Origin: Ruegeria_C sp041537905
Lineage (GTDB): Bacteria; Pseudomonadota; Alphaproteobacteria; Rhodobacterales; Rhodobacteraceae
Assembly: GCF_041537905.1 (NCBI RefSeq)
Contig: NZ_JBGRUO010000005.1
Span: 232,311 to 296,310, forward strand
DNA: 64,000 nt
Direction of reading: 5' to 3'
In this document: piece after piece, positions 52,638 through 60,839 of the stretch
Layout: every line of letters begins with the position of its first letter
Position numbering within the stretch: position 1 is the first letter of the stretch
Notes under the pieces: generated by a model
Database searches by the model: none
What the model was told of the DNA's origin: nothing
What the model saw: only the letters and a program-made list of their open reading frames with translations
Program-made: the position numbers and the translations under genes

Positions 52638-53132
52638 TCAGCTCCGCTCGATGGAGACTTCGCCGGTGGTCACGTCGACCCGGCTGCGCAGATACAGTTC
52701 CAGCGGCATCGGCTGCGCCCACATCACCGCGCGAATGTCGAAATCAATCTGCATCTCGCCCGAGCGTTCCTCGGAGCGCAGTTCGACCATCACCGAGCCA
52801 TCAACGATGCGCGGCTCGAACACCGCGACCGAATCCGCGATCGAACGCTGAATCAGCCGCGCGCGTTCCATGGTCGAAAACGCACCCGAAGTTTCGCGGA
52901 TGCCGAAATTCACCACCGACTTGGCTGCGTGCGGATAGGTCTTGGCATCGATCAGGTCGGAATGATCGGTGGTGTTCAGTAACATGGACAGGTCGCGCTG
53001 GATGATCTCGCGCAGGCGGCTCACATCAATGACCCGCGCGTCGCGTCCTTCTTTCTGCGTTTCTGGCGCATCATCGGTCAGCCGGTCGAGCAGCGACGGC
53101 TGAAGCCGCTCTGCCAGTGTCCGTTCAGCCAT
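52638..53132 (-). CDS. tssE: T6SS baseplate subunit TssE (gp25-like)
   Basis: 164 residues from the ATG at 53132 (MAERTLAERLQPSLLDRLTD). The gp25/lysozyme-like domain includes LREIIQRDLSMLLNTT, VVNFGIRETSG and the GEMQIDFDIRAVMW region. The start overlaps the tagJ stop by 8 nt. TssE starts sheath polymerisation on the baseplate. Confidence 0.94.
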   Translation of the reverse strand: MAERTLAERLQPSLLDRLTDDAPETQKEGRDARVIDVSRLREIIQRDLSMLLNTTDHSDLIDAKTYPHAAKSVVNFGIRETSGAFSTMERARLIQRSIADSVAVFEPRIVDGSVMVELRSEERSGEMQIDFDIRAVMWAQPMPLELYLRSRVDVTTGEVSIERS

Positions 53133-53943
53133 CTGAGACCTGTTCTTCAGCCGGGCTGACATCCAGCACAAGTTCGCGCAGATCCAGCAGCGCAACATCC
53201 GACTGATCGGTGGCGAGCAGTCGCTGGCCGACGCCCACAAAGGTCTCCGCCCCGCCATCAATCCATTGCGTGGCGCGGGCCAGTTTCGCCGCATCGTCAC
53301 CTTGCGCGATAGTATCGGGATAACGAGTCGGAATCAATGCCGCGACCTCACCGCCACTGGCAACGGTCAGCGTTCCTGCAGTCCAGACCGCATCGCGCAG
53401 ATCGCTGGGTTCCTCGCAGCTCAGCTTCACGATCTGTGAGAAGGGTAGCCAGAAATAGCGCCCGTTTACAATGACTTCCAGCACCGGGCCCAGCCGCATG
53501 TCCGCATCAGCGATCCATTCGAATGCCTCGCCATTGACGGTTCCAGAGGTGGCCGGAGCGGCCTCGAACGCCTTGGCGCGCAATTCGGCTGCCTCGGCGG
53601 TATGGCCACCTGCAAATAGTTTCTGCGACTCAATCAGATGCGCCAGCCATTCTTCTGGCTCGCCAAAAATCAGCGGGGTCTTTTCGCCGGCAAAAACCTT
53701 CTCGCGATAGACCTCGCAGATGATCGCCTCGCGATAGGTCTTGGCCATCATCGTGGCCAGTTCGTCCATTTCCGCGCTGAGTTTCAGCTGCGTGATGGCA
53801 CGTTTCCAGTCCCCCAGCACACACAGAAGCTGAAACAGGAAAATCCGCAGAGCGGGGTCTGCGGGATTGGCCCGGATCTTGTCCTGAAGGCTGGTCAGAG
53901 CGGCGGTCAGGTCGCCTGATTTAAGATGTTCTTCCGGCGTCAT
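53125..53943 (-). CDS. tagJ: T6SS accessory protein TagJ (ImpE family)
   Basis: 272 residues. The N-terminal tetratricopeptide-like half (DLTAALTSLQDKIRANPADPALRIF, LCVLGDWKRA) precedes an ImpE beta domain with EAFEWIADADMRLGPVLE and ALIPTRYPDT. In Pseudomonas TagJ binds the TssB N-terminus and supports ClpV-dependent sheath turnover. By inference the TssB-like start of the sheath fusion could bind it too. It begins a second block of the operon after the hcp terminator. Confidence 0.92.
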   Translation of the reverse strand: MTPEEHLKSGDLTAALTSLQDKIRANPADPALRIFLFQLLCVLGDWKRAITQLKLSAEMDELATMMAKTYREAIICEVYREKVFAGEKTPLIFGEPEEWLAHLIESQKLFAGGHTAEAAELRAKAFEAAPATSGTVNGEAFEWIADADMRLGPVLEVIVNGRYFWLPFSQIVKLSCEEPSDLRDAVWTAGTLTVASGGEVAALIPTRYPDTIAQGDDAAKLARATQWIDGGAETFVGVGQRLLATDQSDVALLDLRELVLDVSPAEEQVSDG

Positions 53944-53979
53944 ATAGTCCTCGTCCGCTCAGGCCCGAATACAGAATCG

Positions 53980-54012
53980 AAAAAGGCCCGGGCAGTTCGC
54001 ACTGCCAGGGCC
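53980..54012 (-). terminator. Rho-independent terminator after hcp
   Basis: On the minus strand GGCCCtGGCAGT and ACTGCCcGGGCC pair with one internal mismatch around a GCGA loop, followed by TTTTT, 15 nt after the hcp stop. It is the clearest terminator in the window. It would make tssA-tssB-tssC-hcp a separately abundant transcript and let the tagJ block be expressed at a lower level by read-through or its own promoter. Confidence 0.88.
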
Positions 54013-54027
54013 GATAGCTGTTCAGGA

Positions 54028-54525
54028 TTAGCTGACGTCGCCGGTCTCCAGGTTCCACAGGAACGAGTTGCAGTCGCTGAGCGCGCCAGTGTCGAAATCG
54101 GCAATCTTGTATTTGATCTCGATGCCGCGATAAGCGATCGTCCAGCTTTCTTCCGGGATCTGTTCTTCGCCGCCCGACACCGAATAGCTGTCGATGATGG
54201 CGTGGCGCAGGGTCCAGATCAGATAGGGCTCCATGCCTTTCTTCTCGGTATCACCGGCCCGGCACATGTGAATCACCAGTTCCTTGGACGCCTTGCCCGA
54301 GGCCACATAGGTCATCAGCTTGGCCGAGGCCTTGCTCAGTTCGGTGGTGACCGAAATCTTGCCGAAATTGGTGTTGGCATAGCCACGCTGGGTGGTGCCC
54401 AGGTCGGTCATGTCCAGCGTACGTTCGACATTCCATTCGATCGATTTGACCGCAATCCAGTCCTTGTGCTGCTTTTCACGTGCTTCGCCAGGGATCTGGT
54501 CAATTTTGATATATACGTTTTCCAT
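54028..54525 (-). CDS. hcp: T6SS tube protein Hcp (TssD)
   Basis: 165 residues. MENVYIKIDQIPGEAREKQH and the GGEEQIPEESWTIAYRGIEIKYK region are standard Hcp. AAGGAG sits 8 nt before the ATG, a strong site for an abundant protein. Hcp rings stack to form the secreted inner tube. A terminator follows at once. Confidence 0.97.
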   Translation of the reverse strand: MENVYIKIDQIPGEAREKQHKDWIAVKSIEWNVERTLDMTDLGTTQRGYANTNFGKISVTTELSKASAKLMTYVASGKASKELVIHMCRAGDTEKKGMEPYLIWTLRHAIIDSYSVSGGEEQIPEESWTIAYRGIEIKYKIADFDTGALSDCNSFLWNLETGDVS

Positions 54526-54624
54526 TCTCGTCTCCTTCGAGGTGCAGAAGTATCATTGCCGCGTTGTTCGTTTCGATGACACAGACATAACTCACAAAGA
54601 ATCACCAATCTGCGAACTTTTTCA

Positions 54625-56121
54625 CTAAGCGCCTTTTTCTGATGGCAGCTTCGAAACAAGTCGCAGAGAGACCGAAAGCCCTTCAAGCTGATAATGCGGG
54701 CGCAGGAAGAATTTCGAGGTGTAATACCCCGGATTTCCTTCCACGTCCTCAACCACGACCTCAGCCGAGGCGAGCGGTTTGCGCGCCTTTTCGGACTCGG
54801 CCGAGATGTCAGCGTTGAAGTCGACATACTGGTTGATCCAGTCCTGCAGCCAGGACTGCATGTCGTCACGGCTTTTGAAGGACCCGACTTTGTCGCGCAC
54901 CATGCATTTGAGGTAATGCGCAAAGCGGCAGGTGGCGAACAGATACGGCAGCCGCGCCGCCAGGTTGGCGTTTGCGGTGGCGTCGGGGTCGTCATATTCC
55001 GCTGGTTTGTGCAGCGACTGCGCCCCGATAAAGGCCGCCGTGTCGGTATTCTTGCGGTGGATCAGAGGCATCATGCCGTTCTTGGCCAGCTCTGCCTCGC
55101 GCCGGTCCGAGATCGCGATCTCGGTGGGGCATTTCATATCAACGCCGCCATCGTCGGTGGGGAACGTATGCGCAGGCAGGTTTTCCAGAGCGCCGCCTGA
55201 TTCCACGCCGCGAATACGCGAGCACCAGCCATATTCCTTGAAGGACCGGTTGATGTTCACCGCCATGCCATAGGCCGCGTTGACCCAGCCATACTTGCTG
55301 CTGTCGGCGCCGTCGGTTTCTTCCTCGAAGGCGAACTCCTCGACCGGTTCGGTCTTGGCGCCATAGGGCAGACGTCCCAGGAAGCGGGGCATCGCCAGAC
55401 CGACATATTTGGAATCTTCGCTGTCACGCAGCGACCGCCAAGCGGCGTATTCTGGGGTCTGGAAGATCTTGGTCAGATCGCGCGGGTTGGCCAGTTCAGA
55501 CCAGCTGTCCATCTGGAACAGGGTCGGCTTGGCGCCGGTGATCAGCGGCGCATGGGCCGCAGCGGCGATCTTCGACATCTCGCCCAGAAGTTCGATATCC
55601 TGCGGGGAGTGATCGAAATGGTAATCCGCCACCAGCGTGCCATAGGGCTCGCCACCCATCTGGCCGAATTCCTCTTCGTAGAGCTTCTTGAAGATCGGCG
55701 ACTGGTCCCAAGCGGTGCCTTTGAACTTGCGCAGGGTCTTGTGCATGTCCTTCTTGGAACAGTTCAGAACCCGGATCTTGAGCATCTCGTCGGTTTCAGT
55801 GTTGTTCACCAGATAATGCAGACCACGCCACGCGCTTTCCATCTGCTGGAACTCTTCGTGGTGCAGGATCAGGTTGACCTGTTCGGTCAGCTTCTGGTCG
55901 ATCTCGGCGATGATGCCTTCGATCGAGCGCAGCGCATCATCCGAGATCAGCGCGGTATTGGCCAGCGCCTGCTCGGCCAGGGTCTTGACCGCGCTTTCGA
56001 CGGCGGTCTTCGCCTGATCGGATTTCGGGCGGAATTCCTTGGTCAGCAGCGCTTCGAATTCGGATGATCCAAACGCGGTTGCGCCTTCGGCGGCTTCGAC
56101 CTGAGCTTCTTCGTCGGCCAT
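54625..56121 (-). CDS. tssC: T6SS contractile sheath large subunit TssC
   Basis: 498 residues, full length. Conserved stretches include NLILHHEEFQQMESAWRGLH, ADYHFDHSPQDIELLGEMS, MPRFLGRLPYGAKTEPVEEF, and a C-terminal domain with LPYLFATCRFAHYLKCMVRD and NPGYYTSKFFLRPHYQLEG. This C-terminal part is absent from the fusion at 37677-42656. It follows tssB by 3 nt. Confidence 0.97.
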   Translation of the reverse strand: MADEEAQVEAAEGATAFGSSEFEALLTKEFRPKSDQAKTAVESAVKTLAEQALANTALISDDALRSIEGIIAEIDQKLTEQVNLILHHEEFQQMESAWRGLHYLVNNTETDEMLKIRVLNCSKKDMHKTLRKFKGTAWDQSPIFKKLYEEEFGQMGGEPYGTLVADYHFDHSPQDIELLGEMSKIAAAAHAPLITGAKPTLFQMDSWSELANPRDLTKIFQTPEYAAWRSLRDSEDSKYVGLAMPRFLGRLPYGAKTEPVEEFAFEEETDGADSSKYGWVNAAYGMAVNINRSFKEYGWCSRIRGVESGGALENLPAHTFPTDDGGVDMKCPTEIAISDRREAELAKNGMMPLIHRKNTDTAAFIGAQSLHKPAEYDDPDATANANLAARLPYLFATCRFAHYLKCMVRDKVGSFKSRDDMQSWLQDWINQYVDFNADISAESEKARKPLASAEVVVEDVEGNPGYYTSKFFLRPHYQLEGLSVSLRLVSKLPSEKGA

Positions 56122-56124
56122 GTT

Positions 56125-56640
56125 TTACTCCTCCTCAGCGGCGTCAGCGCCCGGTTTGGGCTGGGCTGCCAGTGTCTTGAGCAGGCTCGGGTCCTGCATG
56201 ATCTTGGAAATCAGGTCCTCGGCCCCGGTCTTGCCATCCATGTAAGTCATCAGGTTGGAAAGTTGGGTCCGGGCATCGAGCAGCTCTTTCAGCGGTTCGA
56301 CCTTGGCGGCGATCGCCGCAGGGCTGAAATCATCCATCGATTCAAAGGTGATATCGACCGCCATATTGCCCTCACCGGTCAGGGTGTTGGGCACGGTGAA
56401 GGCGGCGCGCGGGGCCATCGACTTCATCCGGTCATCGAAATTGTCGACGTCGATCTCAAGGAACTTGCGGTCGGCCACGGCGGGCTGTTCCACCTCGGAC
56501 TTGCCGGCAAGATCGCTCATTACGCCCATAACGAAGGGCAACTGAACCTTCTTCTCGGCACCATAGAGTTCCACATCATATTCGATCTGAACCCTGGGCG
56601 CCCTGTTTCTGGCTATGAATTTCTGTGAACTACCGGCCAT
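56125..56640 (-). CDS. tssB: T6SS contractile sheath small subunit TssB
   Basis: 171 residues, normal length. RAPRVQIEYDVELYGAEKKV and LPFVMGVMSDLAGKSEV match TssB. Residues 1-155 are about 83% identical to the start of the sheath fusion by eye, with many silent codon differences. It pairs with TssC to form the sheath. Confidence 0.97.
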   Translation of the reverse strand: MAGSSQKFIARNRAPRVQIEYDVELYGAEKKVQLPFVMGVMSDLAGKSEVEQPAVADRKFLEIDVDNFDDRMKSMAPRAAFTVPNTLTGEGNMAVDITFESMDDFSPAAIAAKVEPLKELLDARTQLSNLMTYMDGKTGAEDLISKIMQDPSLLKTLAAQPKPGADAAEEE

Positions 56641-56705
56641 GTCTGAGCCTCCTCAATTCTTCATCCGTTCTGTTCCACTGTCCGGGGCGAGCATGGCCCG
56701 ACCGG

Positions 56706-57746
56706 TCAATAATCGTAATCGTCACTGCCTTTGATGCCGCCGATGCGGCGCACCTCGGACAGGCCCTCTTTGGCCATGTCCTCGATGATGGTCAGGAAAT
56801 CGGCGCTGACCAGCCGCTTGGCGCGATCCAGCAGGATCGGCACCGGGCTGGACGGTTCGGTGCGCGCATAATAATCCATGATGCGGTCCAGCATCATGGT
56901 TACATCCGCAGGCGAGTTGATTGCCCCGCCCCCGCCCCCACCTGATGGCGCAGCGACGGCACCACCGCCCGCAGCGGGGGCACCCGCGTCGTCATCTGCC
57001 GCCTCGGCGGGCACTTCGGCACCGGAATGCTTGGCCAGCGCGCGCTGCAATTTCTTTAGCGTGTCCTTGAGCGGGTCAAGCGTCGGCCCCTCGCCCGGCG
57101 TGTTCTCGACGAACACGTTGTCGATGGCGTCCACATCCTCAAGCGCCGCGTTGATCGCCGCCAGGCTGTCCGCCAGCACCTCGTCATCAGTGTCCTGAAA
57201 CGCCGCCGAGACCGAGGCCGCATCCGGCACGTCATCCAGATCGGGCGGCATATTGGCTGTGCCCTCGGCCACTTCGATATGGCGCAACGTGATGCGCCCG
57301 AACATGCGGCTGTCGGTCAGCGCAGTGCGGCGCAGGGCGCGCAGCACGCGGTCCGACCCGGCAATCCCCGCCACCGCATTGATCCGCATCGTGGCGTCGC
57401 CATCATCCTCGTCCAGCTCGGGATGGCAGCTGTCCCAGTAATCCTCAAGCAAGGCACGCAGGTATTTGGTGACATCTGCGAAATCGGTCAGGCCCTTGGT
57501 GTTCAGCACCGCCTCGGCCAGAAACACACCGGCGCGAATATCATGGCTCTGCTCCATGACGGCCAGTGCCTTGTCGCGCACATCGCCCCAGTCCTGCTCC
57601 TGGGCTTCCTTGACCTCGTCGCCCATCTGCTGCTCTTCGCCGGGCTGCGCGGCCAGTTCCAGGTCTGTGAAGGCCGGGTCGTATTCTAGGTTTTCGCCGC
57701 TTGGCGGATTTGCATCCCGTGGTTCGAGATAGGCACCAAGATCCAT
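56706..57746 (-). CDS. tssA: T6SS assembly protein TssA (ImpA)
   Basis: 346 residues. The ImpA N-terminal domain is clear: GENLEYDPAFTDLELAAQ, then DWGDVRDKALAVMEQSHDIR and YLRALLEDYWDSCHPELDEDDGD. A Gly/Ala-rich linker (~250-275) precedes a short C-terminal domain with YYARTEPSSPVPILLDRAKRLV. It recruits tube and sheath to the baseplate. It is the first gene of the minus-strand T6SS operon, divergent from the Exb-type operon. Confidence 0.95.
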   Translation of the reverse strand: MDLGAYLEPRDANPPSGENLEYDPAFTDLELAAQPGEEQQMGDEVKEAQEQDWGDVRDKALAVMEQSHDIRAGVFLAEAVLNTKGLTDFADVTKYLRALLEDYWDSCHPELDEDDGDATMRINAVAGIAGSDRVLRALRRTALTDSRMFGRITLRHIEVAEGTANMPPDLDDVPDAASVSAAFQDTDDEVLADSLAAINAALEDVDAIDNVFVENTPGEGPTLDPLKDTLKKLQRALAKHSGAEVPAEAADDDAGAPAAGGGAVAAPSGGGGGGAINSPADVTMMLDRIMDYYARTEPSSPVPILLDRAKRLVSADFLTIIEDMAKEGLSEVRRIGGIKGSDDYDY

Positions 57747-57895
57747 TTTAACTCCGCTGGATTCTTTGTTCTTCGCGCCACCAGTTGCCCCTTCGGGTTG
57801 TATCCGAATTGGCCCTATGACCTCCTGTCTTGACGAACAGTCAGCCTTATAGTCTGGTCAAAGTCAAACTGATTATTTCGGCGGGACCCATTGCC

Positions 57896-58912
57896 ATGGC
57901 AACTCAGGCGACAGACGGCGCGGCGCTGCGCCAGATGGTGAATCTTGCCAGGAAGCAGAGCATCGGCTTTGCGTTCTGTCCCGGCAGCAAGAATGACGAC
58001 GTGCTGCTGCTGGACAAGCGGCAGCCGCCTGCCGCGCTGGCCAAGGACGCAAAGAAGATCGGCTCAACCCCGAAAACAGCCTTTGGCCGCATGAGCGCGG
58101 ATGCCAAGACGATCTGGCTGGAGTGCGAAAGCGCCTTGCCCAACCTGGCCAAGAGCATCCGGAAATACCTGAAAGACAACGGCATTTCCACCGACGTGCA
58201 GCTGGCGGATGGCGTCGCGCCTACGCCTGAACCAGAGCAGAGTGCCCCAGCGGCACAGGATGCGAGCGTTGCGCCGGAAGCGAAACCGGGGGTCGACAAA
58301 ACAGCACAAAGAGCCCTCTCCCAAGAGTTGAAAGAGGCGGTGATGAAAGCCGCGCGCGCCGGGCCGGACGCGCAGCGTCTTGCGTCAGCGGCGGCCAAGC
58401 AGATCGCGGCACAGATCAAGCGCAATGATCTGGAGGCGGCGCGAACAGCGCTGTCCGAGCTTGCCAGCCGCATTCGTGGCACACAGGCCACATCCCCTGA
58501 ACAAACTGCCCAAAAATCCGCCCCGCCCGATCTGGCCACCGCCCGCCGGGACTGGGCGCGGGCGCGCAAAGCGGCGGCGGGCGATGTTCGCGCATTGGTC
58601 GCAGGCGTGAAAAAAGCCACGGCTGACGCGGATGGGCTGGGCCATGCCCCGCGCGAGATCGCCAAGCTGGTACAACCGGCCCGGCAGTTGGACTCGCGGC
58701 TGGACACGTTGCTGGCGCAGATCGAAAAGGCGGGGTCCCCGGCAGAGCGGCAAAAACTGACACAGGCGGCACAACGTCAGATCGGCAGCCATATGGGGCT
58801 GATGAACACCGCCTTCTTCAAGGCGGTGGATCAGAGCGGCTTTGCCGAAACCAATATCCGCGCAACGGTTCTGGGATCGCTGCGCAAGGTGAACAAGGCG
58901 ATCCGGGGCTAG
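57896..58912 (+). CDS. T6SS-linked protein of unknown function
   Basis: 338 residues from the ATG at 57896; the frame extends 22 codons further upstream but that start lies nearer the tssA promoter region. Residues ~1-105 form a compact domain (LRQMVNLARKQSIGFAFCPG, DVLLLDKRQPPAAL, TIWLECESALPNLAKSIRKY). An Ala/Pro/Gln linker follows, and then an Ala/Arg-rich helical region to the end (LKEAVMKAARAGPDAQRLAS, ARRDWARARKAAAGDVRAL). No family is recognised. It is the first gene of the divergent plus-strand operon and cytoplasmic by appearance. Confidence 0.75.
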   Translation: MATQATDGAALRQMVNLARKQSIGFAFCPGSKNDDVLLLDKRQPPAALAKDAKKIGSTPKTAFGRMSADAKTIWLECESALPNLAKSIRKYLKDNGISTDVQLADGVAPTPEPEQSAPAAQDASVAPEAKPGVDKTAQRALSQELKEAVMKAARAGPDAQRLASAAAKQIAAQIKRNDLEAARTALSELASRIRGTQATSPEQTAQKSAPPDLATARRDWARARKAAAGDVRALVAGVKKATADADGLGHAPREIAKLVQPARQLDSRLDTLLAQIEKAGSPAERQKLTQAAQRQIGSHMGLMNTAFFKAVDQSGFAETNIRATVLGSLRKVNKAIRG

Positions 58913-58938
58913 ACCCGAGACGCCGGAGGGAGGACGAC

Positions 58939-59364
58939 ATGATCAACACATGGCTGCGATCCGCGTTCTATGCGGCGCTGGCGCTCTGTGCCGGGATAGC
59001 GCAGGCGGATGAGGGCAAGCTGACGGTGCAACTCAATAAATTCGAGCCAACCGAAGGCGGCGGCTGCCGGGCATTTTTTCTGTTCCAAAACCAGACCGAG
59101 AATAGTTTCGAAGGGTTCGAGATGTCGCTCGCCATTCTCGATGGCAACGGCGTGATCGACCGGCTGCTGAGCATTGATGCCGCCCCGCTTCCGGTCAGCC
59201 GGACGGTGCTGAAGCTGTTTGAGGTTCCACAGATCAGTTGCGACAATATCTCGGAGATTCTGCTGCATGACCTGCCGGTCTGCAAACCACAGAATGCCGA
59301 GCCGATTGATTGCTTCCCGATCCTTGCGCTGGACAGCAAAACCAGCGCGACGCTGGCGCAATAA
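58939..59364 (+). CDS. Small exported protein of the Exb-like operon
   Basis: 141 residues. NTWLRSAFYAALALCAGIAQA is a signal peptide with cleavage near AQA-DEG. The mature protein has four Cys (GGGCRAFF, ISCDN, PVCKP, DCFPIL), suggesting two periplasmic disulfides, and a beta-rich pattern. Family unknown. It is 26 nt after the preceding gene and 3 nt before the ExbB-like gene, so it probably belongs to the same envelope assembly. Confidence 0.8.
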   Translation: MINTWLRSAFYAALALCAGIAQADEGKLTVQLNKFEPTEGGGCRAFFLFQNQTENSFEGFEMSLAILDGNGVIDRLLSIDAAPLPVSRTVLKLFEVPQISCDNISEILLHDLPVCKPQNAEPIDCFPILALDSKTSATLAQ

Positions 59365-59367
59365 GCG

Positions 59368-59988
59368 ATGCCCGGTCTCGACAATCTCGGCACCGGCGGG
59401 CCGATCATTGCGCTGCTGGCGGTGATGTCGCTGTTCTCACTGGCGCTGATCGCAGTGAAGACCCTGCGCCTGTTGCCTGTCACCTCGGGCCGCGCGGCGC
59501 GGGACCAGGCGCTGGCCGACTGGGCCAAGGGCGACAAGGCGCAGGCACAGACGCAGGTCGCAACGGGCCGCGCGCCTGCCGACCGGGTTTGTGCCTATGC
59601 GATGCAATCACTGATCGACGGCTTTAAGGGACCTGCCCTGATGGCCGAACTGACCCGGCGCGGCAATGAGGAATTTGCCGCAATGAACGCGATGATCCGG
59701 GTGCTGGAGCTGATCGCCATGATCGCGCCGCTGCTGGGGCTGCTGGGCACCGTGACCGGTATGATCCAGTCCTTTCAGGAACTGGAACTGGCCGAGGGAT
59801 CGGCCAATGCCTCCGTGCTGGCGGGCGGTATCTGGCAGGCGCTGCTGACCACTGCCGCCGGGCTGCTGGTCGCCATCCCGGCAGCCGTCGGGGCCTCGCT
59901 GCTGTCAGGTCGCGCCGAGCGCGGTGCGCAGGCCATTGAGAATGCTGTCGGTCGCCTGATGGTCATCGAGGAACGCACAACAGGCTGA
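59368..59988 (+). CDS. MotA/TolQ/ExbB-family proton channel subunit
   Basis: 206 residues with three membrane segments: near 12-32 (GPIIALLAVMSLFSLALIAVK), 112-133 (LIAMIAPLLGLLGTVTGMIQ) and 155-178 (WQALLTTAAGLLVAIPAAVGASLL). These carry the family Pro/Gly pattern and Thr in the last helix. It forms the pentameric ion channel powered by the proton (or sodium) gradient together with ExbD-type subunits encoded next. Confidence 0.93.
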   Translation: MPGLDNLGTGGPIIALLAVMSLFSLALIAVKTLRLLPVTSGRAARDQALADWAKGDKAQAQTQVATGRAPADRVCAYAMQSLIDGFKGPALMAELTRRGNEEFAAMNAMIRVLELIAMIAPLLGLLGTVTGMIQSFQELELAEGSANASVLAGGIWQALLTTAAGLLVAIPAAVGASLLSGRAERGAQAIENAVGRLMVIEERTTG

Positions 59989-60000
59989 GGGAGGCACGCC

Positions 60001-60432
60001 ATGTCGGGTGATCTGAGCCTTCGCCGGCCAAAACCGCCCCGCGCGCTGATCTCGCTGGTGCCGATGATCGACGTGATGCTGATTCTGCTGGTCTTTTTCA
60101 TGGTCACCTCGACCTATCTGAACCTCGACATGATCCCGGCGCTGGCGCAGCGCGCCCCCCCCGCGCCAGTGCAGGCGGCCTCAGATACTCCGGCAGAGGT
60201 GCTGCTGATCCGTCTCGGCGCGGATGGCCGACCGGTGCTGCGCGGTCAGGCCTTTGAAGCACAAGCCCTGGCAGAGCTGCTGCGCGCCAGGCTGAGTGAC
60301 GCGCCGGGCCTGCAGGTCATCATCCTGCCCACCGGGTCGGCCCGGATGCAGGCGCTGGTCTCGCTGATGGATCTGGTCACACAATCAGGGGTGAGCGAAA
60401 TGCGTGTCGTCCGTCTGGAGGCGGCGCAATGA
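60001..60432 (+). CDS. ExbD/TolR-family protein, first copy
   Basis: 143 residues. The single membrane helix LVPMIDVMLILLVFFMVTST carries the conserved ion-coupling Asp. The periplasmic domain follows (AEVLLIRLGADGRPVL, GLQVIILPTGSARMQ). It overlaps the second ExbD-like gene by 4 nt. Confidence 0.92.
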   Translation: MSGDLSLRRPKPPRALISLVPMIDVMLILLVFFMVTSTYLNLDMIPALAQRAPPAPVQAASDTPAEVLLIRLGADGRPVLRGQAFEAQALAELLRARLSDAPGLQVIILPTGSARMQALVSLMDLVTQSGVSEMRVVRLEAAQ

Positions 60433-60839
60433 GGATCGCCCGCCCGCCCCCACGCACCCCACCCGAGACGATCATCGCCCTGATTGACGTGGTGTTCTTT
60501 CTGCTGGTCTTCTTCATGCTGATCGGCCGGATGGACGCCACCGCGCCGTTTGATGTGACACCCCCCACCGGCACCACCGGCAGCGATATGCCAGCCGGTG
60601 GCGTGACGCTTTCGGTCAGTGCCGGGGGCGATCTGGCGCTGGACGGTGTGACGGTCGATATCGCACTGGCAGAGCAACAGGTCGCGGCCCGGCTGGCCGA
60701 CCAACCCGACAGCCTGATCCGCATCAACGCCCATCGCGACGCCGAACTGCGCCGGGTTCTGCCCTTGATCGCGAGTTTCGAGGCGATGGGCGCCCGTGAG
60801 GTTGTGCTGGTGGTGACGCCACCCAAGGTCAGCCGGTGA
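60429..60839 (+). CDS. ExbD/TolR-family protein, second copy
   Basis: 136 residues. The helix IIALIDVVFFLLVFFMLIG has the conserved Asp, and the periplasmic domain includes GGDLALDGVTVDIALAEQQV. Two different ExbD subunits beside one ExbB suggest a heteromeric motor. It overlaps the next gene as GTGA. Confidence 0.92.
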   Translation: MRIARPPPRTPPETIIALIDVVFFLLVFFMLIGRMDATAPFDVTPPTGTTGSDMPAGGVTLSVSAGGDLALDGVTVDIALAEQQVAARLADQPDSLIRINAHRDAELRRVLPLIASFEAMGAREVVLVVTPPKVSR

